From Alphaproteobacteria bacterium (GTDB lineage Bacteria; Myxococcota_A; UBA796; GCA-2862545), in the NCBI GenBank assembly GCA_020632885.1, contig JACKEQ010000003.1, positions 558,001 through 622,000 of the forward strand: a stretch of 64,000 nucleotides of DNA. The letters run 5' to 3'. The translations under genes were made by a program, and so were the position numbers. The notes beneath the pieces are model-generated. The model made no database searches and was not told the DNA's origin. It saw only the letters and a program-made list of their open reading frames with translations. How positions within the stretch are numbered: position 1 is the stretch's first letter; each line of letters starts with the position of its first letter. Of the stretch, positions 10,491 to 19,143 are shown piece by piece.

Positions 10491-11432
10491 CTATATCGCG
10501 CGATCCGGCCCAGGCGCGACATCCCGCTTGCCGCCGCCGTCCGGAGGGTCCCAGACGTAGCGCGGGAGCGCGACGCCACCGAGGGTCTCGCGCACCGCGG
10601 CGTAGATCGCGAGCCCGCGCTCCACGGGCACGCGGAAGTGGGCGTTGCCCGTCACGGCGTCCGGGTGATGCAGGTAGTACGGGCGCACCCGGAGGCGCGC
10701 CAGGGTCTCGAAGAGGTCGGTCAGCACGGCCGGATCGTCGTTGACCCCCGCGAGGAGCACGGTCTGGCAGAGCACGGGCACCCCCGCGTCCACGAGCGTG
10801 GCCAGCGAGGCGCGCACGTCGTCCGCGAGCTCGCGCGGGTGGTTGCAGTGGACCACCACGAACACGCCACGGCCGGCGAGCTCACGGGCCAGGTCGGGGT
10901 CCACGGCCTCCGGGAAGCTCACCGGAGCCCGGGTGTGCACCCGGACGCGCAGCCCGAGGGCCGCCACCCGGTCGATCAGCCCGAGGAGCCTGCGGCGCGG
11001 CAGGATGAGGGGGTCGCCGCCCGAGAGGATGACCTCCCGCAGGCCCTCGGCGCCCGCCAGGTACGCGAAGGCCGCGTCCAGCTCGGCGTCCGTGGGGTCG
11101 AGCGCCTCCCCGGGCGCGTGGGTGCGCCGGAAGCAGTAGCGGCAGTACAGGTGGCACCGCTTGGTGACCAGCAGGAGCGCGCGGTCGCGGTACTTCCGGA
11201 CCAGCCAGGGCACCGGGCTGTGGGCCTTCTCGCCGACGGGGTCGTCCAGACCGTCGTCGTCGAGCTCCGCGGGATGCGGGAGGACCTGCAGGGCCAGGGG
11301 GTCGGCGTGGTCGTCGAGGACCGCGCGGGAGGCCCAGGAGGACGTCACCCGGACCGGGAAGAGCGCGTCCACGGCGTCGTACACGGGGGCCAGGTCGGGC
11401 CGGGCGTCCAGGAGCGCGTCGCGGCGCACCAT
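10491..11432 (-). CDS. epmB: EF-P beta-lysylation enzyme EpmB (radical SAM, lysine 2,3-aminomutase family)
   Basis: 313 residues from the ATG at 11432; an alternative ATG at 11465 would add 11 residues. The radical-SAM cluster motif CxxxCxxC is Cys93-Cys97-Cys100 (RCHLYCRYCFRR). SGGDPL, the lysine 2,3-aminomutase signature, and the C-terminal PYYLHHPDAVTG...HFRVP match EpmB/KamA. EpmB converts alpha-lysine to (R)-beta-lysine, which EpmA attaches to EF-P. Its position, divergent from efp and epmA, makes EpmB much more likely than a catabolic aminomutase, and the protein is short like E. coli EpmB. The GATACAC sequence in the intergenic strip may serve promoters in both directions. Confidence 0.9.
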   Translation of the reverse strand: MVRRDALLDARPDLAPVYDAVDALFPVRVTSSWASRAVLDDHADPLALQVLPHPAELDDDGLDDPVGEKAHSPVPWLVRKYRDRALLLVTKRCHLYCRYCFRRTHAPGEALDPTDAELDAAFAYLAGAEGLREVILSGGDPLILPRRRLLGLIDRVAALGLRVRVHTRAPVSFPEAVDPDLARELAGRGVFVVVHCNHPRELADDVRASLATLVDAGVPVLCQTVLLAGVNDDPAVLTDLFETLARLRVRPYYLHHPDAVTGNAHFRVPVERGLAIYAAVRETLGGVALPRYVWDPPDGGGKRDVAPGPDRAI

Positions 11433-11483
11433 CTTGCCCGATCTGTGATACACGTCCGCACCCATCGCACCCCCGAGGACGAC
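11433..11483. promoter_or_regulatory. compact divergent promoter strip between epmB and efp
   Basis: Only 51 bases separate the chosen epmB start from the efp start. The strip contains CTGTGATACACG, which reads as a -10-like TGTGATAC towards efp and as CGTGTATCACA towards epmB. The efp ribosome site is CCGAGGA just before its ATG. The promoter assignment is a visual guess; if epmB starts at 11465 the strip shrinks to 18 bases. Confidence 0.3.
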
Positions 11484-12053
11484 ATGTCTACTCAATCTGC
11501 CGGCGACATCAAGAAGGGAATGAAGCTCCAGATCGACGGCTGGCCCTACACCGTCACGGAAGCCCAGTTCGTGAAGCCCGGGAAGGGCCAGGCCTTCCAG
11601 CGCGTGAAGATGAAGAACCTCATCACGGGCGCCACGCTCGACCGCACCTACAAGATCGTGGAGAAGGTGGAGACGGCCGACATCTCGGAGCACGAGATGC
11701 AGTACCTCTACAACGACGGCGAGCAGTTCCACTTCATGAACACCGAGACGTTCGAGCAGATCGGCATCGACGCCAAGGTGCTCTCCGACGCCACGGACTG
11801 GCTGCTCGAAGAGATGATGTGCCAGGTTCTGTTCTTCAACGGCAAGCCCGTGAACATCGACCTCCCGAACTTCGTGGAGCTGCAGATCGAGTACACGGAG
11901 CCCGGCATGAAGGGCAACACCGCCCAGGGCGCCACCAAGACCGCCCGGATGACCACCGGCGCCGAGATCCAGGTGCCGCTGTTCATCGACCAGGGCGAGT
12001 GGCTCCGCATCGACACCCGCACGGGTCAGTACGTCGAGCGCGTGAAGAAGTGA
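11484..12053 (+). CDS. efp: translation elongation factor P
   Basis: 189 residues, the normal EF-P length, with a KOW-like domain I and two OB domains. The loop KPGKGQA carries Lys34, the same position as the lysine that is beta-lysylated in E. coli EF-P. The C-terminal signature TEPGMKGNTAQGATKTA is intact, as is the end VPLFIDQGEWLRIDTRTG. EF-P binds the ribosome between the P and E sites and rescues stalling at polyproline, which matters here because many of the encoded proteins have Pro-rich linkers. The GTGA overlap with epmA couples the two genes. Confidence 0.97.
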   Translation: MSTQSAGDIKKGMKLQIDGWPYTVTEAQFVKPGKGQAFQRVKMKNLITGATLDRTYKIVEKVETADISEHEMQYLYNDGEQFHFMNTETFEQIGIDAKVLSDATDWLLEEMMCQVLFFNGKPVNIDLPNFVELQIEYTEPGMKGNTAQGATKTARMTTGAEIQVPLFIDQGEWLRIDTRTGQYVERVKK

Positions 12054-12922
12054 GCCCGGACGGTCTGCGGGCCCGCGCGCGCGTGCTCCACGCCCTGCGC
12101 GGATGGTTCGCAGACCACGGCTACCTCGAGGTCCCCACGCCCACGGTCGTGCCGACGGGAGCCCTCGAGGAGCACCTCCATCCCCTCCGGGTCGAAGGCG
12201 CCTTCCTGCGCACCTCCCCGGAGCTCGCCCTCAAGCGGGTCGTGGCTGCCGGTCTGCCGCGCATCTACGAGATCGGCCCTTGCTACCGGGGCCGCGAGCA
12301 GGGCGACTGGCACGCCACCGAGTTCCTGATGCTCGAGTGGTACCGCGTGGGGGCGGGGCTCCCGGACCTCATGGAGGAGGTCGGTGAGCTGGTGGACGTC
12401 GCGTTCACCGCGGTGGGGCGGTCCTCCCCCACCCCGTTCGTGCGCCGCACGGTGCGCGAGCTCTTCGCCGAGGACGGCGTCGATCTGGCCACCGCCACCC
12501 CGGACGAGCTCCGGCCTGGCGAGACGGACTGGGACACCGCGTTCTTCGCGCGCTGGGTGGACCGCATCGAGCCCCGCTTCCGCGGCGCGCTGTTCGTGGA
12601 GGACTGGCCGGCCACGCAGTCGGCGCTCGCCCAGGTGCGCACGGACGGGCCCTGGCCGGTCACGCAGCGCTTCGAGGCCTACGTGGACGGCGTCGAGCTC
12701 GCCAACGCCTTCCTGGAGCTCACGGACGCCCCCGAGCAGCGCCGCCGCTTCGCGGAGGCCAACGCGAAGCGGGCGGCAGCCGGAGAGGCCCACAACCCCG
12801 TGGACGAGGCGTTCGTGGAGGCCGTGGGGCGCATGCCGCCCACCGCGGGCATCGCGCTCGGGGTGGACCGCCTCGTGGCCGTGGCGCTCGGCGAGCGGGG
12901 CATCGCGTGCGCGCGGGTCTGA
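12050..12922 (+). CDS. epmA: EF-P lysine ligase EpmA (LysRS-like)
   Basis: 290 residues from a GTG that overlaps the efp stop by four bases. It is a class II aminoacyl-tRNA-synthetase core without an anticodon domain: motif 2 RIYEIGPCYRGREQG...HATEFLMLEWYR and motif 3 GIALGVDRLVAVAL. This stand-alone LysRS-like core is the hallmark of EpmA (PoxA/GenX), which activates beta-lysine and ligates it to Lys34 of EF-P. It lies next to efp and opposite epmB, completing the pathway. It is slightly shorter than the E. coli enzyme (about 325 aa). No epmC hydroxylase is seen nearby. Confidence 0.92.
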   Translation: MSPDGLRARARVLHALRGWFADHGYLEVPTPTVVPTGALEEHLHPLRVEGAFLRTSPELALKRVVAAGLPRIYEIGPCYRGREQGDWHATEFLMLEWYRVGAGLPDLMEEVGELVDVAFTAVGRSSPTPFVRRTVRELFAEDGVDLATATPDELRPGETDWDTAFFARWVDRIEPRFRGALFVEDWPATQSALAQVRTDGPWPVTQRFEAYVDGVELANAFLELTDAPEQRRRFAEANAKRAAAGEAHNPVDEAFVEAVGRMPPTAGIALGVDRLVAVALGERGIACARV

Positions 12923-13773
12923 TCCTGCTCGTCGGCTGCGCGGGAGGCCCGACGGAGCCCACCGAGCCGCCAGGGCCAGCGGGTTGTCCGGAGTTCGAGG
13001 CCGGCGCTGCGCTCGGCACCGTGCCCACGCCGCCCGCCACGGAGCTGTCGGGCATCGCGGCCTCCTCGGACGGTCGCTACCTCGTCCACAACGACTCGGG
13101 CGAGCCCGCGGAGGTCCACGTGCTCGGGCCGGACGGCGCCCACCTCGGGACGTGGTCGCTCACCGGGGTCGACGCGGTGGACTTCGAGGACATCGCCATC
13201 GGGACGTCTCCCCTGGGCGACGAGACTGTGTACGTCGGCGACATCGGCGACAACCTCTCGCGGCGGACGGAGGGCGTGCAGGTCTACCGGTTCGCGCTCC
13301 CGGCCTTCGACGACGGGCCCGTCACCGCCGAGCGGCTCGACCTCGTGTGGCCGGACGGACCCCGGGACGCCGAGTCGTTGTGGATCGACGACCAGGGTGC
13401 GCTCTGGCTGGCGGACAAGCAGGTGGACGGGAATACGGGCCTGTACCAGGTGCGCCTGCCGATGCCGGGAATCAACGCGCTCCAGCGCATGACCAGCCTG
13501 CAGCTCGGGGAGCCGCCGCTCGGCGACGCCACCCAGGTGACCGCTGGAGACTTCGGGCCGCGCGGGCTGGTCCTGCGGACGTACCTCCAGACCGCGTTCG
13601 TCTGGCCGCGCAACCCGGGAGAGAGCGTTCTGGACGCCCTCGCCAACGACGTGTGTGCGGTGGGGCTCTTGGGCGAGGGGCAGGGCGAAGGCATCGCCTG
13701 GACGCCGGACGGGCTGGTCACCGTGAGCGAGGGCGACACCCCCGCCCTCAACCTCGTGCCGTTCGCCCCATGA
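12907..13773 (+). CDS. lipoprotein with beta-propeller-like domain
   Basis: 288 residues from a GTG overlapping the epmA end by 16 bases. The short signal with lipobox LILLVGC predicts a lipoprotein, followed by a Pro/Glu linker. The body has blade-like repeats (SGIAASSDGRYLVHNDSGEP, VYVGDIGDNLSRR, AESLWIDDQGALWLADK) that resemble uncharacterised bacterial propeller proteins sometimes annotated as esterase-like or phytase-like. No catalytic motif can be named. It may be co-transcribed with efp-epmA only through proximity. It converges on the next gene with a three-base gap. Confidence 0.65.
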   Translation: MRAGLILLVGCAGGPTEPTEPPGPAGCPEFEAGAALGTVPTPPATELSGIAASSDGRYLVHNDSGEPAEVHVLGPDGAHLGTWSLTGVDAVDFEDIAIGTSPLGDETVYVGDIGDNLSRRTEGVQVYRFALPAFDDGPVTAERLDLVWPDGPRDAESLWIDDQGALWLADKQVDGNTGLYQVRLPMPGINALQRMTSLQLGEPPLGDATQVTAGDFGPRGLVLRTYLQTAFVWPRNPGESVLDALANDVCAVGLLGEGQGEGIAWTPDGLVTVSEGDTPALNLVPFAP

Positions 13774-13776
13774 AGA

Positions 13777-14130
13777 TCACTGCTTCGTGAAGGTCTCGTC
13801 CCCCGACGCCTTCACGTTCGCCCAGTGGGCGGTGAACACGCCGTCCTCCACGGACGTGACGGTGTGGGTGACGACATACCCGGTGGACGGGACGGAGTAC
13901 GTCCAGGCGAACTGCCCGTCCTTGAAGCCGCTCTCGGTGATCACGAACTCCTCGCCGTCGTAGTCCACCACCGACGTGCACACGAGGTTCTTGCCCTTCC
14001 CGTCGAAGCTCGCGGTGGCCCCGCCCGTGTCGACCCACGTGCCCGAGAGCTGCTTCGCGACGACCGCAGGCGACATGGGAGCCTTCGCGGCACAGGCAGC
14101 GAGAAGGAGCACGGGGAACAGACGGATCAT
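13777..14130 (-). CDS. small hypothetical lipoprotein
   Basis: 117 residues. Signal MIRLFPVLLLAAC with a lipobox Cys at 13, then a compact beta-rich domain (LSGTWVDTGGATASFDGKGKNLVC ... GQFAWTYSVPSTGYVVTHTV) of the lipocalin-like 'L-x-GTW' style seen in small exported proteins. The ribosome site (GGAGGTCCCC) precedes the ATG. It stands alone on the minus strand behind the MopE-type gene. No function is assigned. Confidence 0.65.
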   Translation of the reverse strand: MIRLFPVLLLAACAAKAPMSPAVVAKQLSGTWVDTGGATASFDGKGKNLVCTSVVDYDGEEFVITESGFKDGQFAWTYSVPSTGYVVTHTVTSVEDGVFTAHWANVKASGDETFTKQ

Positions 14131-14193
14131 GGGGACCTCCTGCGCCGGATCGTACCCGCGAGCCCCACGGGCGTGCCTTTCAGACGGACTTCC

Positions 14194-17100
14194 TCAGGGC
14201 GCGAGCGGATCGGGGTCGTCACCATCGGGCAGGAAGTCGCCGTCGGTGTCCGCGATGCACGGCCAGGTGCCGAGCGACGCCTCCACCGCGTTGACGAGCC
14301 CGTCACCATCGACATCGGCGACCGGATCGAACAGCGCCGGACCCGCATCCCAGCACGACGGGTCCGCCCCGTGCGCCACCAGCCAGGCCACGGGGAGCCC
14401 GTCCGCGTTGGGGTCGAGCCCCCAGCAGACGCCGTCGAAGGACAGGTTGGGGTCCGGTTGGGCGAGCGCGCAGGCGAGGTGGCTGTGGTTCGGGAACGGC
14501 ATCCAGCGCTCGAGGGGCAGCGTGGGTGACCAGCTCACGTAGGGCTCCGGTTCGAGCGGCGCACAGTCGAGCCCGGTGGGACAGGTCACGTCGAGGTCCG
14601 GCAGCGTGTAGAGCGCGTTCACGCCGTCCTGCACGGGCGTCGCGGTGCTCGTGGGCGCGGCGTCCACCACCACGCCGGCCAGGACGAGGCTCGCGGTGTC
14701 GACGTCCAGCGCGCCGCCCACCACGGCCCCCCCGTGCAGCTCGATGGACCCGGTGGGGTCGTCCACCGAGAGCCCGCCGAGGAAGGTGGAGCCCGACATC
14801 GTGTGGGTGCCGCCGTCGCCTACCAGCCCGCCGACGCCCGGGCCGATGCGGTCGCGCCGGGAGGACCATGCGCCCGAGGCCTCGAGAGACACCAGGGTCG
14901 CCGACGGCGCGTAGGGTGTGCGGATCCGCGTGTCTTCGGTCACGACGTGGCTGTCGATGTCGAGGGACGCGAGCACGGCGGGCACGCGCGAGCCGTCGTC
15001 CAGCGGGTCGGGCTGCTCGAAGACGTCGTCGATGTCGGACTCGACGAGCTCGATGCGCACCGGGCCCAGCAGACCGACCGCGGAGCATCCGGGCCCCCCG
15101 ACGCACAGGAGGGGCGCTGCGACCTCCACGTCTACGACGGCGAGCCGCTCGGCGGCGAAGGACGCACGGTCGATCCCGGCCCAGAGAGAGCCCTGGATGG
15201 ACGACTGGGACACGGTGACCGCGGAGAGGCGGGTGTTGATGAGCTGACCGCCGGCAACGTGGTTCCCGCCCACCGACAGCAGCCCCGTGCCGCTCACGAT
15301 GGCGTCGAGCGTGGTCTGGGCCATGTCCACCGCGGCGCCCGCGCTCGAGAAGTCCACCAGCCCACCCTGCAGGTCCAGGCCGGAGAACGAGCTCCCGCGC
15401 ACCAGCAGCGCCACGGGGTCCGTGCCTGCGGAGGAGATCAGGGGCTCGGCGAGCGAAGCGTCCCGGACGGTCACGCCGTCGAGCTCGAGCACGGAAGCGA
15501 GGGCGAGGTCGGTGTCGATGGAGCCCGTGAGCACGAACGGCCTCGCCGTGGCGGGCGCTGGCTCGCAGGTCAGCAGATCCGCGGAGGGCGTGCCGAACAC
15601 CAGATCCACCCGCTCCAGGACGAGCCGACCGTCCAGAGTCAGGGAGGCGGCGGGGTCCATGCAGACGACCGCGCGGGAGGCGACCGGCGCGTGGAGGACC
15701 ACGGTCTCGTCGTCGTCGATGGTCGCCGAGGCGCCGATCACGAACGGCTGGACGTCCGACAGCTCCACGGTCGTCGTGAGCGCGTCGCCCGCCTCCGCGG
15801 CCCGGCAGCGCCCGGGGTTCCCGAGCATCTCCGCGAGGGAGAAGACGTACCGCGGGTCGAGCTCGGTCGCGCCGGGCTCGTTGGCGATGTAGGTCGAGAA
15901 GTACCGGGCGGGCTCGCTGTCGTCGCAGTCGAGCTGGCTGTCGTCCGCGCGGAGGAAGCCCGGCGGTGGCGCGCACTGGGCGAGCACGCCGCCCGCGGGG
16001 TCGCCGAAGCCGTCCAGGTCGGCGTCGCGGTACCAGATGTCGGGCACGAGCGCGGGGTCCGTGGTGGGGTCCTCCACGCCCTGGCCCGTGAAGCTGCAGT
16101 TCCGGTCCACCGGCGCGCAGTCCTCGGGGGCGCCCGGATGGATCTCCTCGTCCGTGTCGTCGCAGTCGTCGCCGTTGGTGGCGAAGAAACCGTCCAGGAT
16201 GCAGAGCGTGCCCGGCTCCGCCGCGGCGTCGCCGAACCCGTCCCCATCGAGGTCGGGCCAACCGAACACGGAACCGGGAGCACCGACGTCCACGAGCCCG
16301 CTGCAGTCGTTGTCGATGCCGTCGCAGATCTCGACGGCCCCGGGGTGCACGGCCGCGAGCGTGTCGTCACAATCACCGACCGCGCGGACGTGGCCGTGCA
16401 CCTGGAAGCACGACATGACGACGGGATCCGAGAACCCGTAGCCATCGCCGTCGGCGTCCGGGTACCACGGGATGGGCGCGAACACGGTGGCGTCCGCGTC
16501 GTTGCAGTCGGTGTCCACCGGTGCGTAGCCCGAGCGTCCCACCGCTTCGTCGCAGACCGGCGCGGGATCGCTGGCCACGCCCCGGCCGTCACCGTCCGCG
16601 TCGCGGTACCACGTGAACGCGCCGTCGTTGTCGGGGTCGTTGGGCCCGAGGAGCCCGTCGCAGTCGTCGTCTCCGGCAGTCGCGCAGCGCTCGCCGGCAC
16701 CGGGGTGCACCTCGGAGTCGGTGTCGTCGCAGTCTCCGCCCACCACGGCTGCCGCTCCGCACACGTTCGCCTGGGCTGCTCCGGCGTCCCCGAACCCGTC
16801 GCCGTCCGCGTCCGGGAAGCCGAGCGTCGCGGTGGAGAGGTCGATGCCGGGGTCCGCGGCGTCCACGAGCCCGTCGCAGTCGTTGTCGATGCCGTCGCAG
16901 ATCTCGGTGGTGTCGCCCGTGGCGACGTCCGCGGGATGGGCGTTCGCGTCGGTGTCGTCACAGTCGAAGGCGTTGGTGACCACGGCCTGCCCCGCGGGAC
17001 GGGTGCACGTGTCCGCCACGAGGTTCGCGGGGTCGCCGAAGCCGTCGCCGTCGCCGTCCGCGAACCACTCCTGCCGGGCGCCCGCCGCGGGGTCGCCGTC

Positions 17101-17571
17101 GCAGTTGCGGTCCACGCCGTCGCAGGTCTCCTGGGCCGCCGGGCTCACGCCCGCGCTGCTGTCGTCGCAGTCGCCGGCGAACGCGCTGGAGCCCGGAGGT
17201 GCTGCACATCGGAGCACGGCCTCCCCTGCCCCGAAGCCGTCCTGGTCGGCGTCCACGAACCAGGGCTGGCGACCCTCCACGGCCGTGTCCGCGTCGTCGG
17301 TGAGGCCGTCGCAGTCGTTGTCGACGCCGTCGCAGACCTCGATGGCGCCGGGGCGGACGTCCGCGCGGGTGTCGTCGCAGTCCGGGCCGCCGACGGCCAC
17401 GGAGCGCGCGCCGTCGCGGTCGGCGTCGCAGTCGCCGATGCCGGGGTCGGTGTCGTCGCAGTCGCGCCCGCCGTCGCGTTCGCCGACCACACCGTCGCCG
17501 TCGAGGTCCGTGAGGGGTTCGAGGGTGGAGGGACCCACCCAGGGACAACCGAGGAGCAGCAGTGTGAACAT
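14194..17571 (-). CDS. MopE-type repeat surface lipoprotein with beta-helix domain
   Basis: 1125 residues from the ATG at 17571, which begins a short lipoprotein signal (FTLLLLGC); a GTG at 17589 is an alternative. Residues about 25-560 hold roughly six complete and several partial MopE-type units of the form DCDDTDxxxHPGAxEICDGIDNDCDG, each followed by a calcium-site-like DADGDGxGD stretch. Residues about 560-1080 are Val/Ser/Asp-rich strands typical of a right-handed beta-helix. The end has two DxDGDGLxN-type calcium sites. MopE repeats were named for a Methylococcus copper-repressible surface protein and are abundant in Myxococcota. Probably a metal- or calcium-stabilised outer-surface protein; ligand unknown. 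It follows the membrane protein gene at 34 bases. Confidence 0.82.
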   Translation of the reverse strand: MFTLLLLGCPWVGPSTLEPLTDLDGDGVVGERDGGRDCDDTDPGIGDCDADRDGARSVAVGGPDCDDTRADVRPGAIEVCDGVDNDCDGLTDDADTAVEGRQPWFVDADQDGFGAGEAVLRCAAPPGSSAFAGDCDDSSAGVSPAAQETCDGVDRNCDGDPAAGARQEWFADGDGDGFGDPANLVADTCTRPAGQAVVTNAFDCDDTDANAHPADVATGDTTEICDGIDNDCDGLVDAADPGIDLSTATLGFPDADGDGFGDAGAAQANVCGAAAVVGGDCDDTDSEVHPGAGERCATAGDDDCDGLLGPNDPDNDGAFTWYRDADGDGRGVASDPAPVCDEAVGRSGYAPVDTDCNDADATVFAPIPWYPDADGDGYGFSDPVVMSCFQVHGHVRAVGDCDDTLAAVHPGAVEICDGIDNDCSGLVDVGAPGSVFGWPDLDGDGFGDAAAEPGTLCILDGFFATNGDDCDDTDEEIHPGAPEDCAPVDRNCSFTGQGVEDPTTDPALVPDIWYRDADLDGFGDPAGGVLAQCAPPPGFLRADDSQLDCDDSEPARYFSTYIANEPGATELDPRYVFSLAEMLGNPGRCRAAEAGDALTTTVELSDVQPFVIGASATIDDDETVVLHAPVASRAVVCMDPAASLTLDGRLVLERVDLVFGTPSADLLTCEPAPATARPFVLTGSIDTDLALASVLELDGVTVRDASLAEPLISSAGTDPVALLVRGSSFSGLDLQGGLVDFSSAGAAVDMAQTTLDAIVSGTGLLSVGGNHVAGGQLINTRLSAVTVSQSSIQGSLWAGIDRASFAAERLAVVDVEVAAPLLCVGGPGCSAVGLLGPVRIELVESDIDDVFEQPDPLDDGSRVPAVLASLDIDSHVVTEDTRIRTPYAPSATLVSLEASGAWSSRRDRIGPGVGGLVGDGGTHTMSGSTFLGGLSVDDPTGSIELHGGAVVGGALDVDTASLVLAGVVVDAAPTSTATPVQDGVNALYTLPDLDVTCPTGLDCAPLEPEPYVSWSPTLPLERWMPFPNHSHLACALAQPDPNLSFDGVCWGLDPNADGLPVAWLVAHGADPSCWDAGPALFDPVADVDGDGLVNAVEASLGTWPCIADTDGDFLPDGDDPDPLAP

Positions 17572-17605
17572 CGCCGGATGGTAGCCCACGCGGGGCCCGC
17601 CCGCG

Positions 17606-18874
17606 TCACCCGAGGGCGCGAAGCCGGGCGAGGGCCGCAGAAGCCGCGTCGTCGAGGGCTCCGGGATCGCGCTGGAGACGGGCGAGCGTGGTCAGCAACT
17701 CGTCCGGGTGGGTGGCGGGGAGCACGAAGCGGCGGCCGTCGCGGAGCTCCAGGCGCAGGGCCCGTCGGGTCGGGACGAAGCGGACGTCGTCGATGTGGAA
17801 GGTGGCGCGTGCGGCGCCCTGGACGAGGATGGTGCGGCCGTCGTCGATGAGGAGCAGGTCGTCGCGCTCGAGACGGAGGCGCAGGAGCGGGCCCATGGCG
17901 AACGTGTACGGGAGGACCGCCAGGACCGACCACGCGGACAGCGATACCAGCACGGCGAGCACGAACGGCGTGGCCCAGACCGCGGCGACGAACCCCTCGG
18001 GGCGCGCCCAGACGATCGCGAGACCGTCCTCCGTGTCTGCCGTGGCCACGGGACCCTCCGCACGACCAGACGCCCAGACCCGCGCGGTCGGGCTGCCGCG
18101 CGCATGGTCGACGGTCCCGTGCCGCAGACCGGCCCACCCGGCGAGCAGACAGACCCCGAGGGTCAGCAGGACCGCCAGGGCCGGCTGGTTGAAGGGGGCG
18201 AGCAGGACGAGGACAGCGCAGACGGGCGGTAGCAGCATGCCGATCGGCTCGGCCCTCCCGGCGGGGACGAGGAGCAGACGGGCCGTCAGCGGCAGGTCGC
18301 TTCGCGGGGAGCTCGTGAGCCAGGGGTCGGGCGCGACAGGCTCGCTCCGGCTGTGGAGGAAGGGGGACTCGACGACCAGCACCGGGAGGACGACGGAGAG
18401 TCCGGTGACCGCCCCCCACACCATCGGGCCGAAGGACGCAGACACGCACAGGGCGGTCACGACGAGCGCGGCCATGGCGGGCTCGAAGCGGGGACGCGGG
18501 GTGAGCGAGCGGCCTTCGCGGACGGCCTGGACGACCTGCCGCGCCACGGTGTGCGGTACGTCGTCGATCCGCGCGCGCCGGCCGTCCTGTCCGATGAACA
18601 ACAGGCTGGACGTCCAGCGTGTGGTGGGCACGGCGGCAGGATCCTTCACGACCGTGGGATGCCCGCCGACCACGAGCCTGCCGGCCACCACGCGCGGGAA
18701 CCGCTCGGCACGGGCGGCGCGGTAGAGGACCCAGGACAACCCGGCGAGCATCGGCACGGTGGCCCACGTGCTGAACAGGGCCAGGACCAGGAGCACCACG
18801 AGGAACACCAGCACACCAGCAGCCAGCCCCGCCGACCGCCCTACGCGCCCGAGCATGCGGCGAACGTCGCCCAC
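17606..18874 (-). CDS. multi-pass membrane protein with PH-like segments
   Basis: 422 residues from a GTG with the ribosome site GGGGAGGA. Five to six hydrophobic spans are visible, including LAAGVLVFLVVLLVLALFST near the N-terminus and LAVLVSLSAWSVLAVLPYTF near residue 315. The C-terminal 110 residues (LERDDLLLIDDGRTILVQG ... VRFVPTRRALRLELRDGRRFVLPA) have the strand pattern of a bacterial PH domain. The overall plan resembles the 505-aa protein at 22305-23822. A short remnant of its 5' end appears to be duplicated near 20225-20322. Function unknown. Confidence 0.6.
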   Translation of the reverse strand: MGDVRRMLGRVGRSAGLAAGVLVFLVVLLVLALFSTWATVPMLAGLSWVLYRAARAERFPRVVAGRLVVGGHPTVVKDPAAVPTTRWTSSLLFIGQDGRRARIDDVPHTVARQVVQAVREGRSLTPRPRFEPAMAALVVTALCVSASFGPMVWGAVTGLSVVLPVLVVESPFLHSRSEPVAPDPWLTSSPRSDLPLTARLLLVPAGRAEPIGMLLPPVCAVLVLLAPFNQPALAVLLTLGVCLLAGWAGLRHGTVDHARGSPTARVWASGRAEGPVATADTEDGLAIVWARPEGFVAAVWATPFVLAVLVSLSAWSVLAVLPYTFAMGPLLRLRLERDDLLLIDDGRTILVQGAARATFHIDDVRFVPTRRALRLELRDGRRFVLPATHPDELLTTLARLQRDPGALDDAASAALARLRALG

Positions 18875-18931
18875 GGGTCCTCCCCTTCCATCCTACCCGC
18901 TGCAGAGGGCGCGTGAGGTCGGAGAGTCCCC

Positions 18932-19099
18932 TTTCAACGCGGAGCAGCGGAGCACCACGGAGGGCCAGGCTCCACGACGAGCGGCTCGTGCGGGAAGCAC
19001 AGTTCAGGTGGAGGCAGGAGGACTGGGACGCTGCGAGGCCTCTCCAGCTCCTCACCCCCTCCGCGGTGCTCCGCGGTGCTCCGATGCTCCGCGTTGAAA
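18932..19099. repeat. CGGAGCA-rich inverted-repeat element, copy A
   Basis: 168 bases bounded by TTTCAACGCGGAGCA and its inverted complement ending at TTGAAA. The right arm is 43 bases (19057-19099) built from CGGAGCA heptamers with short spacers; the left arm (18932-18964) is a shortened version. The centre is about 90 bases without a reading frame. A longer relative is at 20323-20502. It could act as a small non-autonomous mobile element or as a long RNA hairpin. It lies between the minus-strand RCC1-like gene and the membrane protein gene; the gap from 18875 to 19143 holds no gene. Confidence 0.75.
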
Positions 19100-19143
19100 C
19101 AACCGAGCTCGATTCGGGCACCGCAGACCTGAGGAGCGACACC

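Noticed and set aside
14194..17571. Short-period DNA repeats in the MopE-type gene considered as a tandem repeat array
   Set aside because: They are codon-level consequences of the DCDD/CDG protein units, with diverged spacing and full coding constraint.
14734..17850. Open frame of about 1000 codons on the plus strand opposite the MopE-type gene
   Set aside because: It contains no start with a ribosome site and reads the repeated DCDD codons in antisense; the minus-strand gene has signal peptide and domains.
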